Assembly (NCBI RefSeq): GCF_030159955.1
Contig: NZ_BSNK01000001.1
Location: forward strand, 1,054,001-1,118,000
Source of the DNA: Algimonas ampicilliniresistens
Lineage (GTDB): Bacteria; Pseudomonadota; Alphaproteobacteria; Caulobacterales; Maricaulaceae
Direction of reading: 5' to 3'
Length of the DNA: 64,000 nucleotides
Within the stretch, counting starts at the first letter, position 1; each line of letters opens with the position of its first letter. The notes beneath the pieces were generated by a model. The model was not told the DNA's origin and made no database searches. It worked only from the letters and a program-made list of their open reading frames with translations. A program made the translations under genes and the position numbers. Shown here in pieces: positions 29,752-40,500 of the stretch.

Positions 29752-30915
29752 TTAACCCCGTCGGCCCATCCAGGGCTCTGGATCGATGGAACGGCCATTG
29801 CGGCGCAGTTCAATATAGAGCGGTGTCCGTCCGCTCGTGCCAGGCATCAATCCAACCGGTTCACCGCGCCTCACGATCTCATTCGTGTTCACATAGGTCT
29901 GACCAAGGCCTGTCAGTAAAAGATAATAACCATCGTTCATGTTCAAAATGACAACGCGGCCATAGGTTTTGAACGGACCTGCAAATTCAACCCGACCCGC
30001 ATAGGGGGCGATAACCTGCCCACCGCTCCGCGCTGAGTAGGTCTGACCTTTTTCGCCCCGACCAAATCCCAATGTCATCGTGCCAGAGACGGGCCGCACC
30101 ATGCCGCCTTTCGATTCCGCAAAACGCGTTGTTCCGGGCGGTAGTCTGATCGGCCCTGAACTTGGTCTCTCACTAGGTTTCTGGCCCGGTTTCAAACGCG
30201 GAGTCACATCGTCCGGAATGGCGCTGATCCGTTCGAGTAATTCGCGCAACGTATCGGCTTCTGCAGCCAAGCGCGCCGCATTCGACCGAGCTTTGTCTTC
30301 TTCTGTCTCAATCGATTTGCGGAGTTTCTCTTTACTCGCGACGAGGACTTCCGTCTCGTTACGGCGGCGGGACAGCTCCGCTGCATTGGCCTTCAACTCG
30401 GATTGTCGGAGAGCCGCTTCGTCGCGCGTTCTGACAAGATCATCGGTCAATCTTATGGTTACGTTTGCGCGGTCTTGTAATTGCGATGAGAGCAGCTCGA
30501 TCATCGTCGCGGCCTGCGCGGTGCGAACGGCATCATCCGGATCCATGAGGGTGATCGCACTGGGCGCGAGTTGAAGGCGTTGCAAAGAGGCGAGTAAATT
30601 CAGAGTTTGAAGTCGGTTCGCTTCCAACTCTGTTTCCAACTGTGTGATCCGAGACGTAACTTCAATCACGCGATTAGCCAGTCTTCCGCGCTCGCGTTCA
30701 TAGGCCTGAGTTTGCCGCGTATGTCGGGCCAGCTCTGCTTTGAGCGCCTCAATTTCTTGCGTCACTTTGGTTCGTTCAGCCTTGAGACGAACTTCGGTTT
30801 TCCGGGCTTCGGCTTCGGCTTGAGTCAGCGTGTCGAGCTCGCCCGCTTGCTGGGCGTAACATGGCTCAGCAAATGCAAAAACGAACAGGGCCAAAGCTGA
30901 TATGGCGGTGCGCAT
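29752..30915 (-). CDS. envC: EnvC-like murein hydrolase activator
   Basis: An exported protein of 387 residues: a signal peptide ending CYAQQ near residue 22, long coiled-coil stretches (about 25-255), a Pro-rich hinge, then a LytM/M23 fold (about 275-380). The metal ligands of active LytM enzymes are missing: the usual second-motif HxH reads YIE in TPLYIELRRNG, and the first His position reads Gln. As in EnvC of E. coli, this points to an activator of amidases rather than an enzyme. ATG 30915 gives the signal peptide. The longer open frame to 31062 runs into rlmH. Confidence 0.92.
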   Translation of the reverse strand: MRTAISALALFVFAFAEPCYAQQAGELDTLTQAEAEARKTEVRLKAERTKVTQEIEALKAELARHTRQTQAYERERGRLANRVIEVTSRITQLETELEANRLQTLNLLASLQRLQLAPSAITLMDPDDAVRTAQAATMIELLSSQLQDRANVTIRLTDDLVRTRDEAALRQSELKANAAELSRRRNETEVLVASKEKLRKSIETEEDKARSNAARLAAEADTLRELLERISAIPDDVTPRLKPGQKPSERPSSGPIRLPPGTTRFAESKGGMVRPVSGTMTLGFGRGEKGQTYSARSGGQVIAPYAGRVEFAGPFKTYGRVVILNMNDGYYLLLTGLGQTYVNTNEIVRRGEPVGLMPGTSGRTPLYIELRRNGRSIDPEPWMGRRG

Positions 30916-30971
30916 GCTACGCTCATCTGTGTCCCGACGAGTCGCGTCAATCCCGCTTTTCAGTCTGGTTA

Positions 30972-31442
30972 TTAGTCGCGATGATATGGCGAACCCGCCA
31001 AGATCGTCAAAGCCCGGTAGATTTGTTCGGCCAGCATGACTCTGACAAGTTTGTGGGGCCAAGTCTGAGACCCAAAGGAGATTTTTCTGACGCCGCTGGG
31101 AAGGGCGGAGGGGTCAAATCCGTCAGCGCCGCCGATCAGGAAAATGGCGGACGGTGTGCCGTCATCTCTTAGGCGCGCCAGCGTGGAGGAGAGCTGCCGT
31201 GAGGTGAGCGGTTTCCCTCGCTCATCGAGGATAAAGATTGTGGCGCCGTCTGGAAGACTGGCCATGAGTTTTGCGGTTTCCTCTGATCGGTCACGACACT
31301 TTCCAAGGTCGACCGATTGCTCTTCTACATCGAGAAAGCCTAAACCCCGGGCGAGAGAGCGGGCGCGGTTCCGATAGTCATCAACAAGATTACGCTCTGG
31401 CCCGGACCGCATGGCCCCACCGGCACGCAGGATCAGTTTCAC
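30972..31442 (-). CDS. rlmH: 23S rRNA pseudouridine-1915 N3-methyltransferase
   Basis: A SPOUT methyltransferase acting on helix 69 of 23S rRNA in the 70S ribosome. It has 156 residues with the hallmark FLIGGADG, then SFGSQTWPHKLVRVML and EQIYRALTILAGSPYHR at the end. Its ATG overlaps the rsfS stop by four bases (ATGA), the standard rsfS-rlmH pairing. Confidence 0.97.
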   Translation of the reverse strand: MKLILRAGGAMRSGPERNLVDDYRNRARSLARGLGFLDVEEQSVDLGKCRDRSEETAKLMASLPDGATIFILDERGKPLTSRQLSSTLARLRDDGTPSAIFLIGGADGFDPSALPSGVRKISFGSQTWPHKLVRVMLAEQIYRALTILAGSPYHRD

Positions 31443-31885
31443 TCTGACGGATCGGCCGGTGCCTGTTCAGACATCTCGCGTAAACCATCCGGCAGAGGCA
31501 CGGACCAAATCTTCTCCAGATTATAGAAGACCCGGACTTCGGGACGGAAAATATGCAGGATGACATCGCCGCCATCGATCAAAACCCAGTCCTGACCCTC
31601 TTGGCCTTCCGTACCAATATCTTTGAATCCAGCCTGTTTCATGCCGCGGATTACATAGTCGGCCAAGGCGCCGACATGGCGATTGGAACGACCGGATGCG
31701 ACGACCATATAGTCAGCAATCGATGATTTTCCACGAATGTCGATCTCGAGGATGTCCTGAGCGGAGTTTTCATCGAGAATATCCCGGACATAGGTCGACA
31801 GCGCATCTGAATCAGTATGCAGTTTTAGCGCTTCTGGCGTGCCAGCGTCGAAGTAGGTCTTATGGGCGGCGGGGGTGCTGGACAG
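31439..31885 (-). CDS. rsfS: Ribosomal silencing factor RsfS, apparent CTG start
   Basis: Blocks subunit joining by binding L14 on the 50S subunit. The family core is visible: DIRGKSSIADYMVVASGRSN, then ADYVIRGMKQAG and QDWVLIDGGDVILHIF. The family needs about 40-60 residues before the first ATG (31708), and the open frame does continue upstream with matching sequence (DENSAQDILEIDI). Between that ATG and an in-frame TAA just upstream there is no ATG, GTG or TTG. A CTG at 31885 sits seven bases after a perfect AAGGAG (31893-31898). Start at CTG gives 148 residues; an ATT start is less likely. See findings. Confidence 0.85.
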   Translation of the reverse strand: MSSTPAAHKTYFDAGTPEALKLHTDSDALSTYVRDILDENSAQDILEIDIRGKSSIADYMVVASGRSNRHVGALADYVIRGMKQAGFKDIGTEGQEGQDWVLIDGGDVILHIFRPEVRVFYNLEKIWSVPLPDGLREMSEQAPADPSE

Positions 31886-31892
31886 GGTCTGT

Positions 31893-31898
31893 CTCCTT
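31893..31898 (-). promoter_or_regulatory. Ribosome binding site selecting the rsfS CTG start
   Basis: AAGGAG on the minus strand, spaced seven bases from CTG 31885. It is among the best Shine-Dalgarno matches in this gene array and supports a non-ATG start. Confidence 0.7.
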
Positions 31899-31938
31899 TT
31901 GAATCGACGGGCGCATTAGCACATCAAACGCGCGGGGA

Positions 31939-32526
31939 CTATGTCGGGTCTGCAGCTCTGTGTTTGCGGATTGCAGACGATGAAATCGGGTTGAGTGGTA
32001 GGGTCAGATAGGTCCAAGCGGGTGCCTGACGGTTCTTGAGCGTGTGCGCTTGGTTTTCAGGAATACGCGCGCTCGCCATCTGGCTTGCAACGCGGCCCAA
32101 CCGGGCGCGAAGCGGCTCACCGGGACGGGCGATGACGGCAATGGGGATTTGCGAGAAAAGGGCCTGCCAATCCTTCCACAGCGGCATCTGCGCAAGATTG
32201 TCAGAGCCAATTATATAGACGAAGCGTGTCCGAGGTTGCCGTCTTCGTAACTGGCGTAGCAAATCGATCGTGTATTGGGTTTCTAATTGGCTCTCAATGT
32301 GGCTGATTTTCATCGCATAGGGGAGGTTGAGCGCCTCAATGGTTTGCGCTCGGCTCTGAACTGCGGGCTGACTAGGCTTAAGCGGGTTTTGCGGGCTAAC
32401 CATCCACCAGACTTGGTCCAGACCAAGTTCGCGCAAACCAGCGTCCGCCACATGGCGATGCCCGGCGTGAGCAGGATTGAACGACCCGCCAAACAGGCCA
32501 ATAGCAGGGCCTGATAGACGGTTCAC
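31939..32526 (-). CDS. nadD: Nicotinate-nucleotide adenylyltransferase
   Basis: Makes deamido-NAD from nicotinate mononucleotide and ATP. It has 195 residues with the nucleotidyltransferase motifs GLFGGSFNPAHAGH near the start and ISSSAIRK near the end. It shares four bases with proA (ATGA) and lies 53 bases upstream of the rsfS start. Confidence 0.97.
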   Translation of the reverse strand: MNRLSGPAIGLFGGSFNPAHAGHRHVADAGLRELGLDQVWWMVSPQNPLKPSQPAVQSRAQTIEALNLPYAMKISHIESQLETQYTIDLLRQLRRRQPRTRFVYIIGSDNLAQMPLWKDWQALFSQIPIAVIARPGEPLRARLGRVASQMASARIPENQAHTLKNRQAPAWTYLTLPLNPISSSAIRKHRAADPT

Positions 32527-33809
32527 GGACGCAAGGTTCCTTGTCCAGTTACTTGATATTTATAACTTGTCAGATGTTTAGCGCCAACGGGTCCACGCGC
32601 ATGGAGACGGCCCGTTGCGATACCGATTTCGGCACCAAAGCCGAACTCGCCGCCATCGGCAAATTGGGTCGAGGCATTATGCAGGACAATGGCGCTATCA
32701 ACTTCCGCGAGGAAATGCGCTGCAGCGACTTCATCACGGGTAACGATCGCGTCGGTATGCCCAGACCCATGTTTCGCAATGTGGGCGAGGGCGCTTTTGA
32801 GGTCATCAACGATGGCCAAGTTCAGTATAGCGGCAAGATGCTCTGTGTCGAAGTCCTCAGATGAGGCAGGCTTGATATTACCGTCAATGACGCATGCTCT
32901 GGCGTCACCCCGAACCTCACATCCAAGCCCGGTCAGGGCCGGTATCAAATCGGCGATAACGTCTGTGGCGATAGCTTCATCAATCAGAACTGTTTCAGTC
33001 GCCCCGCAAATGCCGGTTCGGCGCATTTTTGCGTTCAGCACAATGTCTTTGGCCATATTCAGATCTGCGCCTGTGTGGACGTAGGTGTGGTTGAGACCGT
33101 CCAAGTGAGCGAGTACGGGCACGCGCGCATCTGTCTGAACCCGCGACACCAGCCCCTTGCCGCCGCGCGGAATGATGAGGTCGACGGTGCCCGACAGACC
33201 GCCCAGCAGGTGACCGACCGCGCCCCTGTCCTGTGTACCCAGCAAGTGCACGCAGGCGGCGGGCAGTTTGGCCGCGTTCAAACCCTCTTGGACGGCGCCG
33301 AAAATGGCGCGGTTAGACCGCACAGCCTCTGATCCGCCGCGCAGGATCACGGCATTGCCGGACTTCAGGCATAGGGCGGCTGCGTCTGCGGTCACATTTG
33401 GCCGACTTTCATAGATCATCCCGATTACCCCAATCGGGACGGCAACTTTGCGGAAGTTAAGCCCATTAGACTGTGTCCAGCTTTCGAGGACCTGTCCAAG
33501 CGGGTCCGGCTGTTCTGAAATTGAGATGACGCTCGCAGCGATCGCTTTAACGCGGTCCTCATTGAGCGTGAGGCGGTCGATCATCGCATCAGATAGACCG
33601 CGCGCTTTGGCGTGCTCCACGTCACTTGCATTGGCCGACAAGATGGCGTCGGATTGGTCTGTCAGCGCCTTGGCCATCGCCAATAGCGCTGTCGTTTTCA
33701 TCTCTGACGACGCCGTGGCAAGTTCACGCGAGGCGGCGCGGGATGCGTGACCGACGGTCTGCATATAATCAGACAGAGACGAAAAATTATCAGGATTAAA
33801 GTCTGTCAT
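32523..33809 (-). CDS. proA: Gamma-glutamyl phosphate reductase
   Basis: Second step of proline synthesis, giving glutamate semialdehyde with NADPH. It has 428 residues. The catalytic cysteine is in RRTGICGATETVLID and the cofactor region includes VIGMIYESRPNVTADAAALC. Overlaps of four bases with both proB and nadD indicate translational coupling. Confidence 0.98.
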   Translation of the reverse strand: MTDFNPDNFSSLSDYMQTVGHASRAASRELATASSEMKTTALLAMAKALTDQSDAILSANASDVEHAKARGLSDAMIDRLTLNEDRVKAIAASVISISEQPDPLGQVLESWTQSNGLNFRKVAVPIGVIGMIYESRPNVTADAAALCLKSGNAVILRGGSEAVRSNRAIFGAVQEGLNAAKLPAACVHLLGTQDRGAVGHLLGGLSGTVDLIIPRGGKGLVSRVQTDARVPVLAHLDGLNHTYVHTGADLNMAKDIVLNAKMRRTGICGATETVLIDEAIATDVIADLIPALTGLGCEVRGDARACVIDGNIKPASSEDFDTEHLAAILNLAIVDDLKSALAHIAKHGSGHTDAIVTRDEVAAAHFLAEVDSAIVLHNASTQFADGGEFGFGAEIGIATGRLHARGPVGAKHLTSYKYQVTGQGTLRP

Positions 33810-34906
33810 AACATGACCAGATTGTCTCTATGGACCACGACGGGGCCAGCCGGATGGGTGATGTTTTCAGATCGAAGACCACAGATGGGCGCAAGATCTT
33901 GGCTGTCATAGGATGACAGCCCCCGCGCAATTTCCCGCCCGTCCGACATCCTTATTCCGACCGTGTCGCCTTTGCTGAAATGGCCTGAAATAGAGGACAG
34001 CCCAGCGGCGAGTAGACTTCGCCCGGACCGTAATGCGGTTTCTGCGCCTGTGTCGATCAGCAGCGTCCCGGATGGGGCCAAACTGCCTGCGATCCACTGC
34101 GCTCTGGCCCCTTTGGGGTCACTGGCAGCACGGAAAATCGTGTGTCTTGCGCCCGTCCCCAATAGGCCGAGCGCGCCATCTTTTGTACCATCGCAAATAA
34201 TCATGTCGCAGCCAGCGCTCATACAGATTTTTGCGGCCAAGAGTTTGGTTGCCATGCCGCCGGATCCGACGCCGCTATCAGCGTTCGCGTCGCCGCCCAT
34301 CGCCAGAATAGTCTCATCAATCACACTCACGTCGTCGATATGTTCGGCTGTGTCTGACTGGCGTGGATCGGACGTGTAAAGCCCGTCGACATCAGACAGC
34401 AGGATCAAAAGATCGGCCCCGATCATCTGGGCAGTCCGTGCTGCGAGCCGGTCATTGTCCCCATAGCGGATTTCCTGCGTCGCGACCGTGTCGTTTTCAT
34501 TGACGACCGGGACGACATTAAGATTCAAAAGCGTGCTCAGCGTCGCTCGAGCATTGAGCCAGCGTCGGCGATCTTCTGTGTCGTCTAAAGTCAGCAGGGC
34601 TTGCGCTGATCGGTGTCCAAAGGCCGCGAGGGCATCATCATAGGCGCGGGTCAGAATCGATTGCCCGACAGCGGCACAGGCTTGCTTTTGCGCCAGAGAC
34701 AATTCGGATCGGTTCATTTTCAAGGCTTCACACCCCAGCGCAATGGCACCGGATGACACGATGATGACTTCCGTGCCGTTTGATTGCAGAACTGAGATGT
34801 CGCCACAAAGCCGTGTCAGCCATGATCGACGCAAAGCCCCATCTTGAACGAGGAGGGCAGAGCCGACTTTTACGACAATCCGTTTATAGGGCGTCAGTTG
34901 GGTCAC
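33806..34906 (-). CDS. proB: Glutamate 5-kinase with PUA domain
   Basis: First step of proline synthesis. From GTG 34906 it has 366 residues: an amino-acid kinase domain ([39 protein letters not shown]) and a C-terminal PUA domain (about 275-350). GTG 34906 makes a GTGA overlap with the obg stop, like the other junctions in this array. A TTG at 34918 is in frame but less likely. Confidence 0.97.
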   Translation of the reverse strand: MTQLTPYKRIVVKVGSALLVQDGALRRSWLTRLCGDISVLQSNGTEVIIVSSGAIALGCEALKMNRSELSLAQKQACAAVGQSILTRAYDDALAAFGHRSAQALLTLDDTEDRRRWLNARATLSTLLNLNVVPVVNENDTVATQEIRYGDNDRLAARTAQMIGADLLILLSDVDGLYTSDPRQSDTAEHIDDVSVIDETILAMGGDANADSGVGSGGMATKLLAAKICMSAGCDMIICDGTKDGALGLLGTGARHTIFRAASDPKGARAQWIAGSLAPSGTLLIDTGAETALRSGRSLLAAGLSSISGHFSKGDTVGIRMSDGREIARGLSSYDSQDLAPICGLRSENITHPAGPVVVHRDNLVML

Positions 34907-35949
34907 ACGGGCGACCAACCTGCACTTTCATCAACGACGGGGGCGCGTTCGGCGACACGGCGTTTGTCGACATATTGATAGACCGAAGAGAGCAGGGGTT
35001 TCAGGCCCTGCCGTGCCACTGACGAGATCAGAAAAACCGTCTGACCACACGCTGCCTCTAGCTCATCCTTTGCAACGGCTAATTCCTCGTCGTCGAGTGT
35101 CTCGCACTTGGTGAGAGCAACGATTTCGGGCTTATCCGTCAGCCCTTCGCCATAGGCGTCCAGTTCGCCGCGAATGACGCGGTAACTCTCGGCAGGGTCC
35201 GGTGCCGTGGCATCAACAAGGTGCAAAATAGCCGCGCAGCGCTCGACATGGCCGAGAAAACGGTGACCTAGGCCGGCCCCCTCTGCGGCGCCTTCTATCA
35301 AGCCGGGCAGATCCGCGAGAACGAACCGCTCTGCAGGTCCAAGGTCGACGACGCCGAGATGTGGATGCAGGGTCGTAAAGGGATAGTCGGCCTGCTTTGG
35401 CTTCGCCGCTGATACCGCCGCGAGGAACGTCGATTTCCCGGCATTGGGAAGACCTACGAGGCCCGCATCGGCGATCACTTTCAATCGGAACCACACCCAA
35501 CGTTCTTCGCCGGGTTCGCCGGGATTGGCTGTTCGAGGAGATTGATTGGTCGCAGATTTGAACCGCGTATTGCCCCAACCGCCATTACCGCCCTTGGCCA
35601 ACATCACACGCTGCCCATCTTCGGTTAGGTCCGTCAGAACTTCGTCAGTTTCAGCGTCAATCACTTGCGTGCCAATGGGTACGCGAAGAACTTCGTCCTG
35701 TCCGGCTGCGCCGGTACGGTCGCGGCCCATACCGTGTGTGCCCGTTCCGCCTTTGACATGTTGGCGAAAGCGATAATCGATCAACGTGTTGAGATCTTGA
35801 GTGGCCTCAACATAGACATGGCCACCCCGGCCCCCATCACCGCCATTGGGTCCCCCAAAGGCGATGTATTTTTCACGGCGGAACGAAATGCTACCCGCCC
35901 CGCCATTGCCGGAACGGACATAGATTTTGGCTTGGTCAAGGAACTTCAT
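34903..35949 (-). CDS. obgE: GTPase Obg
   Basis: An essential ribosome-associated GTPase. It has 348 residues: the glycine-rich Obg fold ([18 protein letters not shown], 1-158) and a G domain with [18 protein letters not shown] and TKCE. The usual alphaproteobacterial C-terminal extension is short. A GNAT gene starts the transcript, ending 10 bases upstream. Confidence 0.98.
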   Translation of the reverse strand: MKFLDQAKIYVRSGNGGAGSISFRREKYIAFGGPNGGDGGRGGHVYVEATQDLNTLIDYRFRQHVKGGTGTHGMGRDRTGAAGQDEVLRVPIGTQVIDAETDEVLTDLTEDGQRVMLAKGGNGGWGNTRFKSATNQSPRTANPGEPGEERWVWFRLKVIADAGLVGLPNAGKSTFLAAVSAAKPKQADYPFTTLHPHLGVVDLGPAERFVLADLPGLIEGAAEGAGLGHRFLGHVERCAAILHLVDATAPDPAESYRVIRGELDAYGEGLTDKPEIVALTKCETLDDEELAVAKDELEAACGQTVFLISSVARQGLKPLLSSVYQYVDKRRVAERAPVVDESAGWSPV

Positions 35950-35958
35950 AGCGTGCTC

Positions 35959-36540
35959 TTAAGGGGTCTCGCGGGAGGCGGCTAGGGCCGTGACGGCCCC
36001 ACGGCTAGATTGCAAATCGACAGGGCTGTCCGGTAGGATGAAATTCCAGAGACTACGACGCTCCATACGCCCTAGTGAGTAGCCGCTTGTAACAGCTTCA
36101 TCCTGTTTGAAGCCGCATTTTAGCAATACATGGCGACTGCCCGGATTATCGGTGAAGACACTCGCATGGAGTGGCTGCTTTGGGTGATTTCGTCGGAAAG
36201 CCTCGGCAATTTTGGTAACGGCCTCAGTCGCCAATCCGCGGCCCCAAGCCGTACGAGCGAGGGCGTAGCCAATTTCCCAATGACCGCCGATGCGGAACAA
36301 ACCCATACTGCCAATCAAAACGTCCTTTTCGGTGATGGCCCAATCATAGGCGTGACCGAGAGCCGTCCGAATTCGAGCTATCTCAATGAAGCCCTGAGCT
36401 GAAAGGCGGTCATACTGGGTTGGAAAGCTGGACGTCATGCGTGTCACGGCCGGATCGGCTACGATTGAACGAAACGCAGGGGCATCCGATATTTCGAACG
36501 GTCGAAGGACCAAACGCTGTGTTTTCAGAACTGCATCCAT
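35959..36540 (-). CDS. GNAT acetyltransferase (RimJ/RimL-like)
   Basis: A GNAT enzyme of 193 residues. It shows TQRLVLRPFEISDAPAF at the N-terminus, IGYALARTAWGRGLATEAV (acetyl-CoA loop) in the middle, and ASVFTDNPGSRHVLLKCGF near the end, as in RimJ/RimL-type N-acetyltransferases. The substrate is unknown. ATG 36540 has GGAGG five bases upstream, so the longer frame to 36579 is rejected; that stretch also overlaps the rpmA terminator. It is probably the first gene of the array leading into obg. Confidence 0.9.
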   Translation of the reverse strand: MDAVLKTQRLVLRPFEISDAPAFRSIVADPAVTRMTSSFPTQYDRLSAQGFIEIARIRTALGHAYDWAITEKDVLIGSMGLFRIGGHWEIGYALARTAWGRGLATEAVTKIAEAFRRNHPKQPLHASVFTDNPGSRHVLLKCGFKQDEAVTSGYSLGRMERRSLWNFILPDSPVDLQSSRGAVTALAASRETP

Positions 36541-36577
36541 TTCAGCCTCCAAAGGCAAGTGGAGCAGGGAAGAGGGC

Positions 36578-36612
36578 AATAAAAAAGGGAAACCGGGTGA
36601 CCCCGGTTTCCC
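36578..36612 (-). terminator. Terminator of rplU-rpmA
   Basis: An 11-pair stem (GGGAAACCGGG with CCCGGTTTCCC) has a four-base loop and, on the minus strand, a TTTTTTATT tail. It is a strong intrinsic terminator that separates the ribosomal genes from the GNAT-obg array. Confidence 0.92.
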
Positions 36613-36666
36613 TGCTTATTCGCAACGGGGTCGTCCTATCGGGCGACCCTTGAAAAAGAGCGGTCG

Positions 36667-36936
36667 CTACTCTGCGGCTAGGGCTACCGGCTCAATATTG
36701 ACGTAGGTACGGTTGTTGCGTTTTTTCGTAAACGCCACTTTGCCACCTTCGAGCGCGTAGAGCGTGTGGTCCTTGCCCATACCGACATTGATGCCAGGAT
36801 AGTATTTGGTGCCACGCTGGCGGATGATGATGTTGCCCGGAATGACGGCTTCGCCACCGAATTTTTTGACGCCAAGGCGGCGGCCTGCGGAGTCGCGGCC
36901 GTTATTGGACGAGCCGCCTGCTTTTTTATGTGCCAT
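36667..36936 (-). CDS. rpmA: 50S ribosomal protein L27
   Basis: 89 residues with the conserved N-terminus [20 protein letters not shown] and GVKKFGGE. The N-terminal tail reaches the peptidyl transferase centre. It lies 38 bases after rplU on the same strand. Confidence 0.98.
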   Translation of the reverse strand: MAHKKAGGSSNNGRDSAGRRLGVKKFGGEAVIPGNIIIRQRGTKYYPGINVGMGKDHTLYALEGGKVAFTKKRNNRTYVNIEPVALAAE

Positions 36937-36974
36937 GTCGGTCTCCTGTCGTTCTTGATAGGGTAGGCGAGAGC

Positions 36975-37286
36975 CTAGCCCTTGATACCTGTGATACGCA
37001 CAACTGTTTCCAGTTGACGATGACCGCGCTTACGACGGTAATTTTGACGGCGCTTTTTCTTAAAGACAAGAACCTTGTTGCCTTTGCGCTGTTCGATGAC
37101 TTCACCGGTGACGGATGCGCCGTCGACCAAAGGAGCGCCGACCTTAACGTCGCCGCTTGAGCCATGCATTAGAACGTCCCCAAAGGTGACTTTCTTGCCT
37201 TCTTCGGCTTCGAGTTTCTCGACAACGATGACGTCGTCCTTGGCAACTTTATATTGTTTGCCGCCTGTCTTGATGACTGCGAACAT
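36975..37286 (-). CDS. rplU: 50S ribosomal protein L21
   Basis: 103 residues, opening [18 protein letters not shown] and ending with a basic rRNA-binding region ([17 protein letters not shown]). It is the first gene of rplU-rpmA. The 221 bases upstream hold its promoter, which I cannot place exactly, and the terminator of the giant gene. Confidence 0.98.
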   Translation of the reverse strand: MFAVIKTGGKQYKVAKDDVIVVEKLEAEEGKKVTFGDVLMHGSSGDVKVGAPLVDGASVTGEVIEQRKGNKVLVFKKKRRQNYRRKRGHRQLETVVRITGIKG

Positions 37287-37454
37287 GATGTTCCGTCCTT
37301 ACTATCTGCTCTGTCTGGCCTAAGCCAACGAGCCCAAAAATCACGAAAGCCGCGCGTGCGAGAGACTCACCGGGCGGCAACAGCGGGCGAATTAGCCCTG
37401 TGCCCCAACACTGTCAAGCCAGACCGTCAGCCTATTGCCGAGTGTGAGGGTAGT

Positions 37455-37485
37455 AAAAAGCCCCGCCAAACATATTGGCGGGGCT
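37455..37485 (-). terminator. Terminator of the giant repeat gene
   Basis: The 11-base arms AGCCCCGCCAA and TTGGCGGGGCT enclose a five-base loop. On the minus strand the stem is followed by TTTTAC. It begins 23 bases after the stop of the 2850-residue gene. Confidence 0.88.
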
Positions 37486-37507
37486 ATTCTTGAGGTTGCG
37501 GTCGGGC

Positions 37508-40500
37508 CTAGTTGCTGACCTGACCGAGAACCGTGCCGTCTTGGGCAATGATACGGCCTTGTTCGTCAACGCGGCCAATGACAGCGCCACCAGCGTCAAT
37601 CACGAACCCATCAGCACGTACCGAGAAGGAGCTTGATGAGCTTGATGTGACGACTGAGCGGCCTGTTGAGGACAACACACTGCCGGAGCTTTCAGTCCCA
37701 ACACGTGCCCGTGGCAGAACCGTTGTCGGCGATTGACGCGTCACAGTGGTGGACCCACTGGTCACAACGGTCGGAAGGATCGTCGTTGTGGTTTGAGACT
37801 GAGAGCCTGTGACCACTGTTGGTCCGCTTGTTGTGACGGTCGTTTCACGGCGCGAGCCAGCGACAATTTGCAGGCCGCGAACAACGATCTCACCAGCGCT
37901 ATTGATCACATTGCCAGTGGACGCTTCGTAGCGGCCCACGATGGCGCCGTTACCGTCGATCACCACACCGTCATCACGAACTGTGTAAGAGCGGGTGCGT
38001 GTCAGCGTTTCCGTGACAGTCCCGGTCTGTAGGCCGGTTGTGACAGTGTTTGACGTGGCACCGGTGGTGAAGCCGCTTGTGGTCGTTGTGACAGAGCCAC
38101 CAACCATGGAGCGCCAATCAACCCGAAGCTCATCAACCGTCCGGAGTGTCAGACCACCCGTAGACAGGCTGCGCGACACTTGGAACGCCTCAACAGCGGC
38201 ATAAGTCTCTTGGGTCAGACGACCGTTTAGTGCGCCCTGATAGAAGCCCAGCTCCTGCAGACGACGTTGGATTGCAGAGATAACGACTGAGTTGGCGTTC
38301 GCTTCACAAAGAACCTGACGCCACTCTGAGCGCTGAGCACTCGTTTGCGTGCGTTTCTCGACAGTACCGTATTCAGCCGGGATCTGGATGACCTCGGTCC
38401 GAGCTTGCGACGTGACACGCTGAACCTGAACAGTCTGATAGACAGCCGGGATGGCGCGTCGAGCGACACGAGCCGGGACGTCGACCACGCGGCGGGTAAC
38501 CTGGCGGGTGACAGCCGGGATGACACGCTCTTCTGTCCGAGCCTGCGAGACTAGGACACGACGCTCAACGGTACGCGTGACAGCCGGAATGGTCCGCTGT
38601 TCACTGCGGGCAGGTGTCACAATGCGGCGACGTGTTTCAGTGTTGGTGACCGCTGGGATCACGCGCTCTTCAACACGAGCCGGTGTCCGTAGAACACGGC
38701 GCGTCACAGCTTCCGTAACAGCCGGGATAGTCCGTTCGGTAACTTGCGCCGGGGCGCGAACAACGCGGCGAGTCACGGCACGCGTGACCGCTGGAATTGT
38801 CCGTTCAACAGTACGGGCTGGCGTACGAATAACGCGGCGTGTTTCCTGTGCTGTGACCGCTGGGATGACGCGTTCAGTGGCTTGTGCCGGTTGGCGAAGG
38901 ACTTGACGTTCGACAACTTTCGTTACCGCTGGGATAGTCCGTTCCGTGACCTGAGCCGGGGTCCGAACAACGCGGCGGGTCACTTGTTTCGTAACAGCCG
39001 GGATGGTCCGTTCCGTAACCTGAGCCGGTGTGCGGACGACGCGGCGGGTCACGGCCTTCGTAACAGCCGGGATAGCCCGTTCAACGGTGCGGGCCGGGGT
39101 CCGAATGACACGGCGCGTTTCGGCGCGTGTCACAGCCGGGATAACCCGTTCTGTCACCTGAGCTGGTGTTCGAAGCACACGACGTGTCTCTTGACGCGTG
39201 ACCGCTGGGATCGCGCGCTCGACGACACGAGCTGGCGTTTGGACAACGCGGCGTGTGATGGTGTTGGTCACCGCTGGGATTGTCTGTTCCGTAATCTGAG
39301 CTGGGGTCCGAACAACACGACGCTCAAGCTGCTTCGTCACAGCCGGGATGGTGCGTTCAACAGTCCGAGCAGGCGTCACGATGCGGCGCAATGTCTCCTG
39401 GCGAGTAACCGCAGGAACAGCACGCTCAACAATCTGAGCCGGTGTGCGAACCACACGTCGTTGCAGCTGCTTCGTCACGGCTGGGATAACACGCTCAACC
39501 GTACGAGCCGGGGCCGTGATAACACGACGTGTTTCCTGACGTGTGACAGCGGGGATCGGCCGTTCAACAATGCGAGCTGGTGTTTGGACAACGCGGCGTG
39601 TCAACTGTTTGGTGACAGCCGGGACCGTCCGTTCAACCGTCGCGGCTGGCGTCCGAAGAACACGGCGTGTTTCAAGACGCGTAACAGCAGGGATGAGTTG
39701 TTCAGTTACTTGAGCCGGGGTGCGGACCACGCGACGTTGCAGCTGCTTGGTCACAGCAGGAACAGCGACTTCGACGGTGCGCGCAGGTGTTACCAAGCGA
39801 CGGATCGTTTCTTCGCGTGTGACAGCTGGGATCGCGCGTTCAACGGTGCGTGCAGGCGTTCTGACGACACGGCGGCTCAGTTGTTTCGTAACAGCTGGAA
39901 CAGTCCGCTCAGTCGTCGCGGCGGGTGTAACGACAACACGACGGGTCTCAACCCGTGTGACTGCTGGGATCAACCGTTCGGTGACCTGAGCTGGCGTGCG
40001 AACAACACGACGCTGGAACTGTTTGGTCACAGCCGGGATGGTGCGTTCAACAGTCCGGGCTGGTGCAGTCAGGACGCGGCGTGTTTCCTGACGGGTAACC
40101 GCCGGAATGAGGCGCTCTGTAATCGCAGCCGGTGTGCGAACGACGCGACGTTGCAGCGGCTTAGTCACGGCCGGAACCGTAACTTCGACCGTGCGGGCAG
40201 GTTGCGCAACAATGCGACGTGTTTCGACCTTGGTGACCGCTGGGATCAGACGTTCGACCGTTTGAGCCGGTGTTCTGACAACGCGGCGTGTGATCTCTTT
40301 CGTAACAGCCGGAACAAGAACTTCGACAGTTCGCGCTGGCGTGACGAGGCAACGATACTCTTCCGTGCGTGTGATCGCTGGAATGGCCCGTTCAACAGTT
40401 TGCGCTGGGGTTCTAACGATACGACGGCTGATTTCTTTCGTCACAGCTGGGATGACACGTTCAGTGATCTGAGCCGGAGCTTGCACAACGCGGCGTGTTT

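Noticed and set aside
31439-31708. An 89-residue RsfS starting at ATG 31708.
   Set aside because: It would remove the first part of the conserved fold, and the family sequence continues in frame upstream.
34907-34918. TTG start for proB.
   Set aside because: GTG 34906 forms a GTGA overlap with the obg stop, matching other junctions in the array and the family length.
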